Below are positions 35,639 to 43,773 of a stretch of 64,000 bases of DNA, in pieces (the first letter of the stretch is position 1; each line of letters begins with the position of its first letter). Source of the stretch: Methanomassiliicoccaceae archaeon DOK (GTDB lineage Archaea; Thermoplasmatota; Thermoplasmata; Methanomassiliicoccales; Methanomethylophilaceae). The notes under the pieces were generated by a model, which was given only the letters and a program-made list of their open reading frames with translations, was not told the origin of the DNA and searched no databases. The position numbers were made by a program, and so were the translations under genes. The stretch spans positions 868,001-932,000 of the forward strand of contig CP047880.1 of the NCBI GenBank assembly GCA_009911715.1, given 5' to 3'.

Positions 35639-36238
35639 TTATTTAACAATATAATGATATAGCATCATGTGCAGATCCTCGTTGGCCAGACGCACGTCGG
35701 TGGACGTGAGACACCTGGCACCAAGCCTGTCGTACAAGCCGTAGCCGCAGTCGTCGTCCGTATAGATGAGAATGCTCCTCGCACCGATCTCCCTGAAATG
35801 ATTCATTGCGATGTTGAAGAGCTTCGAACCGTATCCCCTACCCTGGTAGTCCTCCTAGATTATGAGCAGCACCAGTTCGCCATCGAAGGATTCACCGGAA
35901 TCCTCCTTCAGCCTGATGTCAGCAGAGTCGAGGATCATCATATCGGAGATCAACGTCTCGATGCCGTCCATATTCAGCATGGATTCATCACCGTAGTTGC
36001 CTGGGTCCGGTTGAGGATTCATCTGGAGATTTCCAGAACGGGCCATGACGCACCCCACTGCTCTTCCATCACACTCCAGCACCCTGATGAAGTCGCTCTT
36101 GGACATGCAGGATCTCAGATAACCCTTCGAGGCAGGCATAGCGATCTCATCACCGTAGGAGTCCATCTCCCATATCCTAAGGATCATGCTGGAGAGCTCT
36201 TCCAGATCCCTGTCTGCTAGTTCCCGGACGACTCCCAT
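35639..36238 (-). pseudogene. GNAT acetyltransferase gene with a single in-frame TAG
   Basis: ATG 36238 opens a GNAT-type acetyltransferase frame that reads for 127 codons and meets TAG at 35855-35857. It then continues in the same frame for 71 more codons to TAA at 35639. The part after the TAG carries the acetyl-CoA-binding motif EDYQGRGYGSKLFNIAM and the usual C-terminal end (GYGLYDRLGARCLT). Apart from the amber codon nothing is broken. It is either a recent nonsense mutation or, in a pyrrolysine-using archaeon, a read-through site. The TAG falls just before the Q/RxxGxG/A loop, a position that tolerates variation. The adjacent hipA remnant favours decay. Confidence 0.65.
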
Positions 36239-36376
36239 GTCGAACCACCTGCTGATGAAAAACAAGCTGAGATTCAATGAGTTATTTGCTTCACAGCATC
36301 CTCAGTACAACTGGAAACACCCAATGTCAGATCTTTTCCAATCGCCGTGCACGTTCAGAGCGCAACGGCAGTGGAA

Positions 36377-36475
36377 TCATCCGATCAGAGCAGAAGCGGC
36401 GACAGTCACTACGACGATGACCATGATGAGGACCATGCCCCAAGCGAGTACCTTCTTCCTCGTCTCAGCCTTCAT
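36377..36475 (-). CDS. 32-residue single-pass membrane protein
   Basis: A very short gene. The product begins MKAETRKKVLAWG and continues as one hydrophobic helix (MVLIMVIVVVTVAASALIG, about 20 residues), with positive charges before the helix, so the N-terminus should face the cytoplasm. ATG 36475 lies about 25-30 nt after a TATA-like catttattt (minus strand of 36500-36508), matching the leaderless promoter geometry of other genes here. It stops with TGA. Such small proteins can regulate membrane complexes. No family is recognised. Confidence 0.55.
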   Translation of the reverse strand: MKAETRKKVLAWGMVLIMVIVVVTVAASALIG

Positions 36476-36561
36476 GATGACTGGACATCGGCTACCTTCA
36501 AATAAATGTTGTCAGAAGAAAGGAAGGGAAAGGGTTTGAGTTGCTTCGAAGCGGAAGCGCT

Positions 36562-37080
36562 TCAGTAGCAGGGAACATTCTCGTCCGCCAAGGCGTAGGC
36601 CAGGTAGATGTTGAACGCAAAGTTCAGGATGGCGGCTACACCGAGGAACAGCCAAGCCCAGTCCTCACCATACTCGACGACGCATCCGTTGGCGAAGAAC
36701 ACCAGGGCGGTCGTGAACAGGATGATGGTGAGGGTCTTCAGGGTGTGGGCACGGACGGACCATACCAGACAGAGCAGGTAGATGATACCGAGCACGATGC
36801 TGATCCAGAGGTCTCCACCGTCGTATCCGGCGTAGAATACACCGAGGGCGACGAGTCCGAAGACGATGAATCCGAAGTTAGCACCTGCCCTGTAAGCGAA
36901 CAGGGATGCAAGGAATATGAAGAATCCGCCTACCATCAGAAGCTTGGGGGCATGGACCATAATCTCATTCTCAATGCCGAGGCCGTTGAAGAATCCGGCG
37001 AGGGCGAGAGGCAGAGAGACCAATGCCACGAAGAACAATCCGAAGGCTGTCGGATCGAGTATTTTGCATTCGTCAGACAT
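36562..37080 (-). CDS. Small polytopic membrane protein, possibly GPR1/FUN34/YaaH (acetate transporter) family
   Basis: A 172-residue protein with about six transmembrane helices. The N-terminus DPTAFGLFFVALVSLPLALAG resembles the NPxxxGL(F/A) entry of the GPR1/FUN34/YaaH acetate/succinate transporter family, and the length and helix count also agree. The C-terminal ADENVPCY is hydrophilic. The start ATG 37080 has a strong ribosome site (AAAAGGAGG, minus strand 37098-37090) nine nt upstream. A TATA-like ttttatacg lies near 37155, so this gene uses a leadered, Shine-Dalgarno mode unlike its neighbours. The transport assignment is moderate. Confidence 0.65.
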   Translation of the reverse strand: MSDECKILDPTAFGLFFVALVSLPLALAGFFNGLGIENEIMVHAPKLLMVGGFFIFLASLFAYRAGANFGFIVFGLVALGVFYAGYDGGDLWISIVLGIIYLLCLVWSVRAHTLKTLTIILFTTALVFFANGCVVEYGEDWAWLFLGVAAILNFAFNIYLAYALADENVPCY

Positions 37081-37295
37081 TACTATTTTCCTCCTTTTAG
37101 GCATGCGAACGGCCTCTGCCGCACGCATTCCAGAACCTTATTCGACTTATTCCGTATAAAATAGTGAGTTACACAAACACTGTTTAGACAACGTATTGGA
37201 TGGTTATTCAAACATCCATCGCCGGGTATAGCCATACATGGTTTAGAAAAATCCAAAATCACGAAATCATTAAATAATATCGTAATCCGCTACCA

Positions 37296-38156
37296 TCAGA
37301 AATCATCCACAGTGGGCAGCAGCCTGACGTTCCTCTTGGAAGGGTCCCTGACCTTTGAGGCCATCAGCTCCTGGACGCGGTTGTAGTCCTCCGGGGACAC
37401 GGCGAGTTCAGCCTTGTGCGGGATCAGCAGTTCCTCCCATCTCATGTACCCGGCGTAGACTGGGTTGTGCAGGATGTTCCTGAGGTTGTACTTGTTCCAG
37501 GGGTTCCCGCGCCTGGTTAGCGTTCCTGAGCGGTTGAGGGAGTAGCAGATGGAGTCCATTGTCTCTCCTGACAGATACGATGAGAACACCTCCCTGACTA
37601 TTGGGAGCTCGTTAGGATCGGCCACGAGGGAACCGTCCGAGATCCTGTATCCGAACGGAGGGGTGAATCCCATGGTCTCCTTCGCCGATGGCTCGGAACC
37701 CAGGTTCTCGGCCTTCTCGCGCATGCCCATCTTGGTCCTCTCGCCGATCTGCTCGCTCTCCAGCTGAGCCATGCGCTGGATCATGTCCACGACGAACCTT
37801 CCAAGGGCGTTGGACGTGTCTAAGGCCTCGTAGCAGGAGACGAACTCCTTCTTGTTGCGCTCGAGCTCGTCCATCATGGACATGAAGTTGCGGCTGTTCC
37901 TGTGGATACGGTCCATCTTGAGTACGACCAGAACGTCCCAGGAATCTATCTCGTCCATCATCCTGCGATACGCCGGACGGTTGGTGTTCCTCCCGGAGTA
38001 ACCGTCGTCCTCGTACACGCCTGCGATGTCGAGACCCTCGGCTAGACAGTGGTCCTCGAGGATGGACTTCTGGGCGTCAAGCGAGTATCCCTCGGCCGCC
38101 TGCTCGTCGGTGGATACCCTGACGTACAGCGCGGCCCTTCTGGGGTTGTCCGGCAT
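37296..38156 (-). CDS. Serine site-specific recombinase (second of a tandem pair)
   Basis: A 286-residue serine recombinase. The resolvase catalytic domain begins AALYVRVSTDEQAAEG with the nucleophilic Ser and Arg, followed by KMDRIHRNSRNF and the QLESEQIGER helix. A recombinase DNA-binding domain follows (about 155-250; NKYNLRNILHNPVYAGYMRWE). It lacks the long zinc-ribbon/coiled-coil C-terminus of large phage integrases. The start at 38156 shares one base with the stop of the upstream recombinase (TGATG), so the two are made together. Paired serine recombinases with non-identical subunits are known from staphylococcal cassette elements. It probably once moved the adjacent decayed DNA. Confidence 0.88.
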   Translation of the reverse strand: MPDNPRRAALYVRVSTDEQAAEGYSLDAQKSILEDHCLAEGLDIAGVYEDDGYSGRNTNRPAYRRMMDEIDSWDVLVVLKMDRIHRNSRNFMSMMDELERNKKEFVSCYEALDTSNALGRFVVDMIQRMAQLESEQIGERTKMGMREKAENLGSEPSAKETMGFTPPFGYRISDGSLVADPNELPIVREVFSSYLSGETMDSICYSLNRSGTLTRRGNPWNKYNLRNILHNPVYAGYMRWEELLIPHKAELAVSPEDYNRVQELMASKVRDPSKRNVRLLPTVDDF

Positions 38157-38935
38157 CAGGCCTTGGTGACAGTCAGAGGTCCGTTTATAGATTCGTACAG
38201 ATCGAGCGCGACGATCGGCTGCTGCTCCCCCTTGCGGAGGATCCCGTCCCAGTCCTGGTATCCGACATAGAGGGGATTGTGGAGGATGTTGCCGACGGAC
38301 TGCTTGTTCCACTTGCCGCCCTTCTTCGCGGGGATCTCGGCCTTGTTGAGGAAGGATGCTATGTCGTCCATGGTGGAGCCGCGCTTGTACATGTTGTAGA
38401 TGGCGCGCACGGTGTGGGCCTCGTCGGTGACGACCTCGAGCCTACCGTTGCGGTAAACGTATCCGTAGGGATGCCCCGAGCCGAGGTTGCCGGTACCGTT
38501 CCTGGCCTTGTACTCCATGCCGACCTTCACCCTCTCGCCGATCTGCTCGCTCTCGAGCTGCGCTATGCGCTGCATTATGTCCATGACGAACCTGCCCATC
38601 GCGGTGGTGGTGTCGAACTTGTCCTGCATGGACGTGAACTCCTTGCCCTTGGCGCGGAGGTCGTCCATCATCAGCGCGAAATTCACGCTGTTCCTGTGGA
38701 TACGGTCCATCTTCAGGACCAGGATAGTGTCCCAGCTGTCGCTGTCCGCCATCATGTGCTTGTACTCGGGACGGTCCGTGTTCCTTCCGGAGAACCCCTC
38801 GTCCCTGTACACGCCCGCGACCTCCCAGCCGCGGACCCTGCAGTACGCCTCCAGCCTCTTGACCTGCGCATCGAGGGAGAACCCCTCGTTCGCCTGGTCC
38901 TCAGTGGAGACCCTCGCGTAAAGTGCTGCACGCAT
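38156..38935 (-). CDS. Serine site-specific recombinase (first of a tandem pair)
   Basis: A 259-residue protein with the same layout as its partner: MRAALYARVSTEDQANEG (catalytic Ser), KMDRIHRNSVNF, IAQLESEQIGER, then a recombinase domain with NKQSVGNILHNPLYVGYQDW. It is shorter at the C-terminus, ending soon after the recombinase domain. The two products are clearly paralogous, yet differ throughout, so they are not a recent duplication. The ATG at 38935 stands 114 nt from the divergent zinc-ribbon gene. No attachment-site repeats could be located by eye. The high GC of this pair is like the core genome, unlike the AT-rich DNA next to it. Confidence 0.88.
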   Translation of the reverse strand: MRAALYARVSTEDQANEGFSLDAQVKRLEAYCRVRGWEVAGVYRDEGFSGRNTDRPEYKHMMADSDSWDTILVLKMDRIHRNSVNFALMMDDLRAKGKEFTSMQDKFDTTTAMGRFVMDIMQRIAQLESEQIGERVKVGMEYKARNGTGNLGSGHPYGYVYRNGRLEVVTDEAHTVRAIYNMYKRGSTMDDIASFLNKAEIPAKKGGKWNKQSVGNILHNPLYVGYQDWDGILRKGEQQPIVALDLYESINGPLTVTKA

Positions 38936-39049
38936 GCATCCATCCCGGACATGGCATCTCGCTGCGCTGTATATAATGGTTGACGACAGGGCCTAACCGC
39001 TGGAAGAAATTAATATCGCAGGGCGCCATTCGCAGACGGTGTTACCGAA

Positions 39050-39388
39050 ATGGGCCTATTCGACAAGATCGGCGACAAGCTCAGCGAGAAGGTGAAGGAG
39101 ACTGTCGACAGGAAGATCGACGAGGGAATAGACAGGGCCGTCGACAAGGTGACAGACACCGACGAGCTCGAGGACAGGATCCATGAGAAGATGGAGGAGC
39201 GCAGGGAGGCAAAGGAGGCCGCCGAGGCTCCGAGGGCCTGTCCCAAGTGCGGCAAGGAGGTCGGAGACGACCCGTTCTGCCCCGAGTGCGGTGCGAGGAT
39301 CGAGGTGGAGGATGCGGAGAGGAAGTGCCCGAACTGCGGCAACGTCACAACCGGCAAGTTCTGCTCCAAGTGCGGCACCAAGCTCTGA
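39050..39388 (+). CDS. Helical protein with double zinc ribbon
   Basis: A 112-residue protein. Residues 1-60 form a charged amphipathic helix pair (FDKIGDKLSEKVKETVDRKI) and residues 63-112 hold two zinc ribbons: CPKCGKEVGDDPFCPECG and CPNCGNVTTGKFCSKCG, four CxxC knuckles in all. Similar 'zinc-ribbon plus helix' proteins are common and mostly uncharacterised. They act as adaptors or nucleic-acid binders. A TATA-like aattaatatc lies about 35 nt before ATG 39050. It is transcribed away from the recombinases. Confidence 0.82.
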   Translation: MGLFDKIGDKLSEKVKETVDRKIDEGIDRAVDKVTDTDELEDRIHEKMEERREAKEAAEAPRACPKCGKEVGDDPFCPECGARIEVEDAERKCPNCGNVTTGKFCSKCGTKL

Positions 39389-39496
39389 TTCATCGTTCAG
39401 TGATGGGGGACTGCAGATGCATGCTCCCCATCCATCTTACATCAACTCCGAAGTATTCGATGTGAAGTGTTTAAACACAAAAACGCAGTTTCGCCC

Positions 39497-40237
39497 ATGC
39501 GCGATTTGGAGATCAAGGCCGTCATCCTGTCCGTCCTTCTGGCAATGACCGGGATCGCCATCTGCGCACCGTTCTTCGATCACGCCGATGCTCAGGAGGG
39601 TGTCGTCGTCATCGTTCCGCCCGACGGACTCTCCCAGGAGAACCCGATGGATCTTATCCTCGGTTTCGAGGCCATCGCAGCGGAGGTTCACAGACAAGAC
39701 TCCGTGAACGTCCTCATCCTGATGACGGATGCTCCGTATGAGAATGGAGACGTCTACCTGGCCATAACCATGGCCATCGGCGAGGGGAGGTTCGTCACTG
39801 CGGATGAGCTCAGGTCGTCACATCCTGCCCCGATCCCAGTGGTGGTCTTAGCCTCCCCGCAATCGACAGACCCCTCCATAGACCTGGATTTCCTCACAGC
39901 GGTCCTGGACCATCTCGGCTCCGACCACGAGTCCTGTAAACTGGCGGACCACATCCAGAGGAGCATCTCAGACCAGAGGGCGTTCATGTCGAAGCTTAAG
40001 GCAGATTCCGAATTGAACCAGGCCAGATCGGCCGAGGTCCAGATGCCGAAGGAGGACGAGTCCGATTCGGAGCTCTCTGCACCCTCGCCCGTCATAGTCG
40101 AAGATGAATCGGTTCAGGATGAATCCGGCAACATCGACAGTCTCATCGTTGGAACGGATCCCATTACTGCAGATTCTCTCCCGGAGGTCGACGGTCCGGA
40201 ATCTCTTCCCTCCGTCGGAAGAGGGACGGTAATCTGA
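39497..40237 (+). CDS. Secreted or membrane-anchored protein of unknown function
   Basis: A 246-residue protein. Residues 1-32 form a signal peptide or anchor (IKAVILSVLLAMTGIAICAPF). Residues 33-150 form a compact alpha/beta domain (VVVIVPPDG, VNVLILMTDAPYENGDVYLA). The last 90 residues are acidic, Ser/Asp/Glu-rich and probably unstructured. The tail is low-complexity in character. ATG 39497 is preferred to 39467 because gtgtttaaacac at 39464-39475 is a TATA-like element about 25 nt upstream. It precedes the InlB/transglutaminase-like surface protein gene by 64 nt in the same direction. The role is unknown. Confidence 0.72.
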   Translation: MRDLEIKAVILSVLLAMTGIAICAPFFDHADAQEGVVVIVPPDGLSQENPMDLILGFEAIAAEVHRQDSVNVLILMTDAPYENGDVYLAITMAIGEGRFVTADELRSSHPAPIPVVVLASPQSTDPSIDLDFLTAVLDHLGSDHESCKLADHIQRSISDQRAFMSKLKADSELNQARSAEVQMPKEDESDSELSAPSPVIVEDESVQDESGNIDSLIVGTDPITADSLPEVDGPESLPSVGRGTVI

Positions 40238-40301
40238 GCGGCGGTCCCGTCCCCGACAACCGTTGAAACCCCAGAAACCGTCAATCCAAGGAAGAGAGAG
40301 A

Positions 40302-42065
40302 ATGAACAACAAACACATAGCCGCAATAGCCGCAATCGTGGTGCTGGTGGCCGCCGCTGCCGCGGTGATCCTGTACATGGGCGAGGACCAGTACACCATC
40401 ACCTACGAACTGAACGGCGGAGACAACAACTCGCTTAATCCGACCAGCTACACCTCCGGAGACGAGATACAGCTGTACGACGCATACGATGATGAGCGCG
40501 TGTTCGTGGCATGGTACCTTGATGAAGGGCTGACCCAGGAATGCGACACAATCCCATCGGACATGTCCGGGGACATTACGCTGTACGCCGGATGGAGCGA
40601 CACCGTTGTCGGCAAGGGGCTCACCTTCGATGTCCAGGGATCGTACACCAGCGGTCTGCTCTCCAGCTACAGCATGGACGGAAGCGTGTCATACGAGTAC
40701 CTCTACATGAACGAGGATGGGGACTACCTCATCGGAACCGACACAGAGATGACGTACACCTTCCTCGGGATGTCCAGGCAGACCAGCTCCAGCGACCGCT
40801 ACTGGAGCGGGGACAGCGACATTCAGTGGTCCTCCCAGGGTACAGAGACCATCGACACGATCAACGGGGAGAAGCTCTGCGAGGTCATACTCGGAACCCA
40901 TTCCGACGGTTCCACCGAGACACAGTGGATCGCTGACGGGTGGATAACCTACAAGATCGAGTACACATCCATCGGAATCTACTCATCCACCACGTACACC
41001 TACACCCTGACAGATGTTTACAACGTGGAGACCGACTCCGACATCGATCTGATAGTCTATTCGGACCTGGGCATCGACGTCTCCGGCGGAGGCACATACA
41101 GCCCCGGCGACACTGCGACCCTCACCGCCGAGGTCGATTCAGACACGGTGTTCGCGGGCTGGTTCGACTCCGACGGGAACCTTCTGTCCACCAACAGGAC
41201 CATCACCCTGGAACTGGAATACGGTGATGTCACCGTATATGCACTGAACAGCTCCGATCCCGACATCGAGACAGTATCTGGATCGTCTTTCGACGTCGAA
41301 TACACGGACACCACCGAATGGACGGTAACCGACTCCGACGGCGATATCGTCGCGGAGTTCTGGGGAGATCCCTCCAGCCACTCCTTCGACAATGCGGGGA
41401 TGTACACCATCACATCTGTGGATGCGGACAATGGCGTCTGCAGGTACTTCACCGTCTTCGTTGACGGCTATTCCACGCTTGAGTACGAATGGACGGTGAA
41501 CGGGGAGGACTACACCTACACGCTCCAGATCCTCTACAGCGACGTACAGTACTACCGGGATTATTACAGCGTCTCGGAGAGACAGCAGGACGTATACGGC
41601 AACCACACCCGCGACAGGACGTTCGTCACATACGGGGACAAGTACATCCAGAAGATCGCTGCCGATTTCGCCGACATGACCTCCGACATGTCGGAACTCG
41701 AGAGGGCCAACTTCATCCTGGCATTCAGCCAGTGCCTCGGATACGAGGACGATCAGATGTACATGGGCACCGAGGAGTACTGGAAGTTCCCACTGGAGAC
41801 CCTCTACGACCACGGCGGCGACTGCGAGGACACCTCCATACTACTGGCCGCGATAGCCAAGGCGATGGGCTACGACACCTCCCTCCTCCTGTTCCCCGGA
41901 CACATGGCAACAGGCATGGCCGTCGACGGTGCAACCGGTACCTACTTCGCCACCAGCAATTCCGCCAGGTACTTCTACTGCGAGACCACGGCCACCGGCT
42001 ACTCGGTCGGGGAGCTGCCAAGGAGCATGCAGGGCTACACCGCCACAATGGTTGTCATCTACTGA
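40302..42065 (+). CDS. Surface protein with InlB-type repeat and transglutaminase-like domain
   Basis: A 587-residue protein. Residues 4-27 are an uncleaved membrane anchor (IAAIAAIVVLVAAAAAVILY). About 30-95 match an InlB B-repeat/Listeria-Bacteroides repeat (YTITYELNGG, ending ITLYAGW). About 100-240 resemble one unit of the three-repeat protein at 26823-28271 (TETIDTINGEKLCEV). The C-terminal 160 residues contain a transglutaminase-like core with the Cys in GGDCEDTSILLAAIAKAMG and the His in FPGHMATGMAV. These are the Cys-His pair of papain-like transglutaminase or peptidase folds. It is probably displayed outside the cell and may process or crosslink peptides. A UUCG-hairpin terminator follows. 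Confidence 0.82.
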   Translation: MNNKHIAAIAAIVVLVAAAAAVILYMGEDQYTITYELNGGDNNSLNPTSYTSGDEIQLYDAYDDERVFVAWYLDEGLTQECDTIPSDMSGDITLYAGWSDTVVGKGLTFDVQGSYTSGLLSSYSMDGSVSYEYLYMNEDGDYLIGTDTEMTYTFLGMSRQTSSSDRYWSGDSDIQWSSQGTETIDTINGEKLCEVILGTHSDGSTETQWIADGWITYKIEYTSIGIYSSTTYTYTLTDVYNVETDSDIDLIVYSDLGIDVSGGGTYSPGDTATLTAEVDSDTVFAGWFDSDGNLLSTNRTITLELEYGDVTVYALNSSDPDIETVSGSSFDVEYTDTTEWTVTDSDGDIVAEFWGDPSSHSFDNAGMYTITSVDADNGVCRYFTVFVDGYSTLEYEWTVNGEDYTYTLQILYSDVQYYRDYYSVSERQQDVYGNHTRDRTFVTYGDKYIQKIAADFADMTSDMSELERANFILAFSQCLGYEDDQMYMGTEEYWKFPLETLYDHGGDCEDTSILLAAIAKAMGYDTSLLLFPGHMATGMAVDGATGTYFATSNSARYFYCETTATGYSVGELPRSMQGYTATMVVIY

Positions 42066-42068
42066 ACC

Positions 42069-42095
42069 TTTGGGCCTTCGGGCCAAAACCTTTTT
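42069..42095 (+). terminator. GGCC-UUCG-GGCC hairpin followed by T-run
   Basis: Four nt after the surface-protein stop, GGCC (42073-42076) and GGCC (42081-42084) pair around a UUCG tetraloop. Outer TTT/AAA pairing flanks the stem and cctttttcc follows. It has the same design as the 28278 terminator. Confidence 0.65.
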
Positions 42096-42131
42096 CCTTC
42101 TATCTTGACCCCTACTTCGACACTTCCTTCT

Positions 42132-42159
42132 AACGAGCGTGCTCGTTCGCATTCGAATG
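42132..42159. repeat. Two adjacent palindromes
   Basis: AACGAGC-GT-GCTCGTT (42132-42147) is a perfect 7-bp inverted repeat. Three bases on is CATTCGAATG (42150-42159), a perfect 10-bp palindrome. They lie in the 277-nt gap between two convergent genes and are too GC-mixed to be a simple terminator. Confidence 0.4.
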
Positions 42160-42312
42160 ATGGGGCTACCGCTGATGATGTCATCTGACAATAGGAGTCC
42201 GAACCCCGCCAGAAGGATATGATTCGGCTAGTGAGATCACTGCTCTGATCCCTTTCGGGGCAATCGTGGGCACCGATGTATCCGAAAACGACGATGCTAT
42301 TGATGGTAAGAG

Positions 42313-42334
42313 GACGGCGCCCCAAGGCGCCGTC
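42313..42334 (-). terminator. GACGGCGCC hairpin after the M13 peptidase remnant
   Basis: A perfect 9-bp stem (42313-42321 with 42326-42334, loop CCAA) lies 9 nt beyond the minus-strand stop at 42343. It is followed on that strand by ctcttacc, only weakly T-rich. Confidence 0.45.
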
Positions 42335-42342
42335 GTTTACGG

Positions 42343-43605
42343 TCACCAGATGGGGACTCTGTCCTCGGGCGCCAGATACATGCCGTCGCCCTCGGTGACA
42401 CCGAACGTGTCCATGAACTTCTGGAACTGCTGGACGGTCATGTTGACACGGGCACCGTCAGGAGGATGGGGGTCGATGACCATGGACGAGGAATCGAAGC
42501 TCTGGGTGTAGACCGTGGCCCAGACATTCGAGTACTCGGTGAACATCTTGGCGAATTCGAATCCCTCGATGCTGCTCCCCAGATCTATGGCGAGCGCCAT
42601 GCCTCCCATGTCGGCTATGACCTCGTTGATGACGATGGACGGGTCCATAGTCCTGTCGGGGCTCAGGGTGACGCTGGAGATGTAGTCGGAGACTCTGGAG
42701 GAGAGCTCGGCGAATGCCTGGGAGTCCGACTCGGTCCACCAGTTGGTCTTCTTCCCGTCGATGCCGTACATGCATCCGGTGGTATCGAACCCGTGGGTGA
42801 TCTCGTGGCCTATTACGGTGGCGAGCCTGCCTATCGTGACCTCGTCGGACGCGTCCGAGTTGTAGTAGTACCCGTCCTGCAGGAACGCCCAGGTGACGTA
42901 CACCTTGTTAACGGACCAGATGTTGGAGGCGTTGGCGGTGTAGCTCTGCAGAGGCCAGTAGTTGGACTCCAGCGTCTTGCCGAGCAGGGACGCCCTCTCG
43001 TTCGTGTAGTAGGCCTTCATGGCGACGTAGTCCTCGATCGCGTTCCCACCGTTTGCGGACGGGAGAGTCAGGGACGAGTAGTCCACGCTGTCGGGACCAC
43101 CAACCTCGATCCCCATTGCATCGAGCTTCTGCAGGGCGTAGGCCTTCGTCTTATCCGACATCCAATCGGCACCGGAAATCCTCACGGCCATGGCGACCTT
43201 GAGGTCATGGAACAGTGACTCCACAAGGGCCGCGGCCTCGGGGTCCGCGACATGGTCGCAGTACATGGTGTTGAGCAGGTTCACGAGCATGACATCGGCG
43301 AAGATGTAGGTGTACCAGGTGGATTGGAGGTCCATGCCGTTGTAACTGAGGAACTCGTCGAGGAACTCTCCGCCCATGAACGTGCTGGCCCTGTCGAGCG
43401 AGTTGCGGAGGAGCATCGCCCTCAGGCCCTCGAAGTTCTCCTCCGTGTACAAGGAGTCCAGGGTGCGGAGCCATCCCACGTCGGGTATGGAGACGACGGA
43501 GGACGAGTATCCCATCGCATCAAGGACCTCCACTATGGGGAACGAGGTGCAAAGGGCATCCACCTCCTCTATGGACATCGGGTTGTAGGTGTCGGGCAGG
43601 TCCAC
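42343..43605 (-). pseudogene. 5'-truncated M13 (neprilysin/PepO-like) zinc metallopeptidase
   Basis: The open frame encodes 420 residues from a GTG at 43605. They match the C-terminal two thirds of an M13 peptidase: VIGHEITHGFD (HExxH zinc ligands), NEVIADMGGM (third ligand Glu and Asp), and a normal end (HPPDGARVNMTVQQF...VPIW). M13 enzymes are about 630-700 residues with a signal peptide and an N-terminal lobe covering the active site. Here both are missing. Upstream in frame there are only 12 codons before TAG 43639-43641, then the terminator region of the thermosome gene. A deletion has probably removed the front of the gene. If it is expressed, the product would be cytoplasmic. Confidence 0.65.
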
Positions 43606-43713
43606 CGAGGTGGTAAGGCTGACGCCAGCGGCGATATTCTATCTGGTGAAGACACCTCCGATGGCGCCAACCGATGGATGGTCGATGCATCAGATGCAGG
43701 ATGGAGAAGTTGT

Positions 43714-43758
43714 GGCGTCCCCGGAGGGACGCCTGATGGGAGGGGGACTTGCCCCCTT
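43714..43758 (-). terminator. Hairpins after the thermosome gene
   Basis: Two stems lie beyond the minus-strand stop at 43774: a GGGGG/CCCCC-type stem at about 43744-43756, and a perfect 8-bp stem GGCGTCCC-CGGA-GGGACGCC at 43714-43733. A T-run is weak, so the termination role is inferred from position. Confidence 0.4.
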
Positions 43759-43773
43759 GAAGGTTTAATCGGT

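Noticed and set aside
43606-43680. Read-through of the TAG before the M13 remnant as pyrrolysine
   Set aside because: Upstream of the TAG the frame reaches a TGA within 17 codons and shows no M13-like sequence, so read-through would not restore the missing half.
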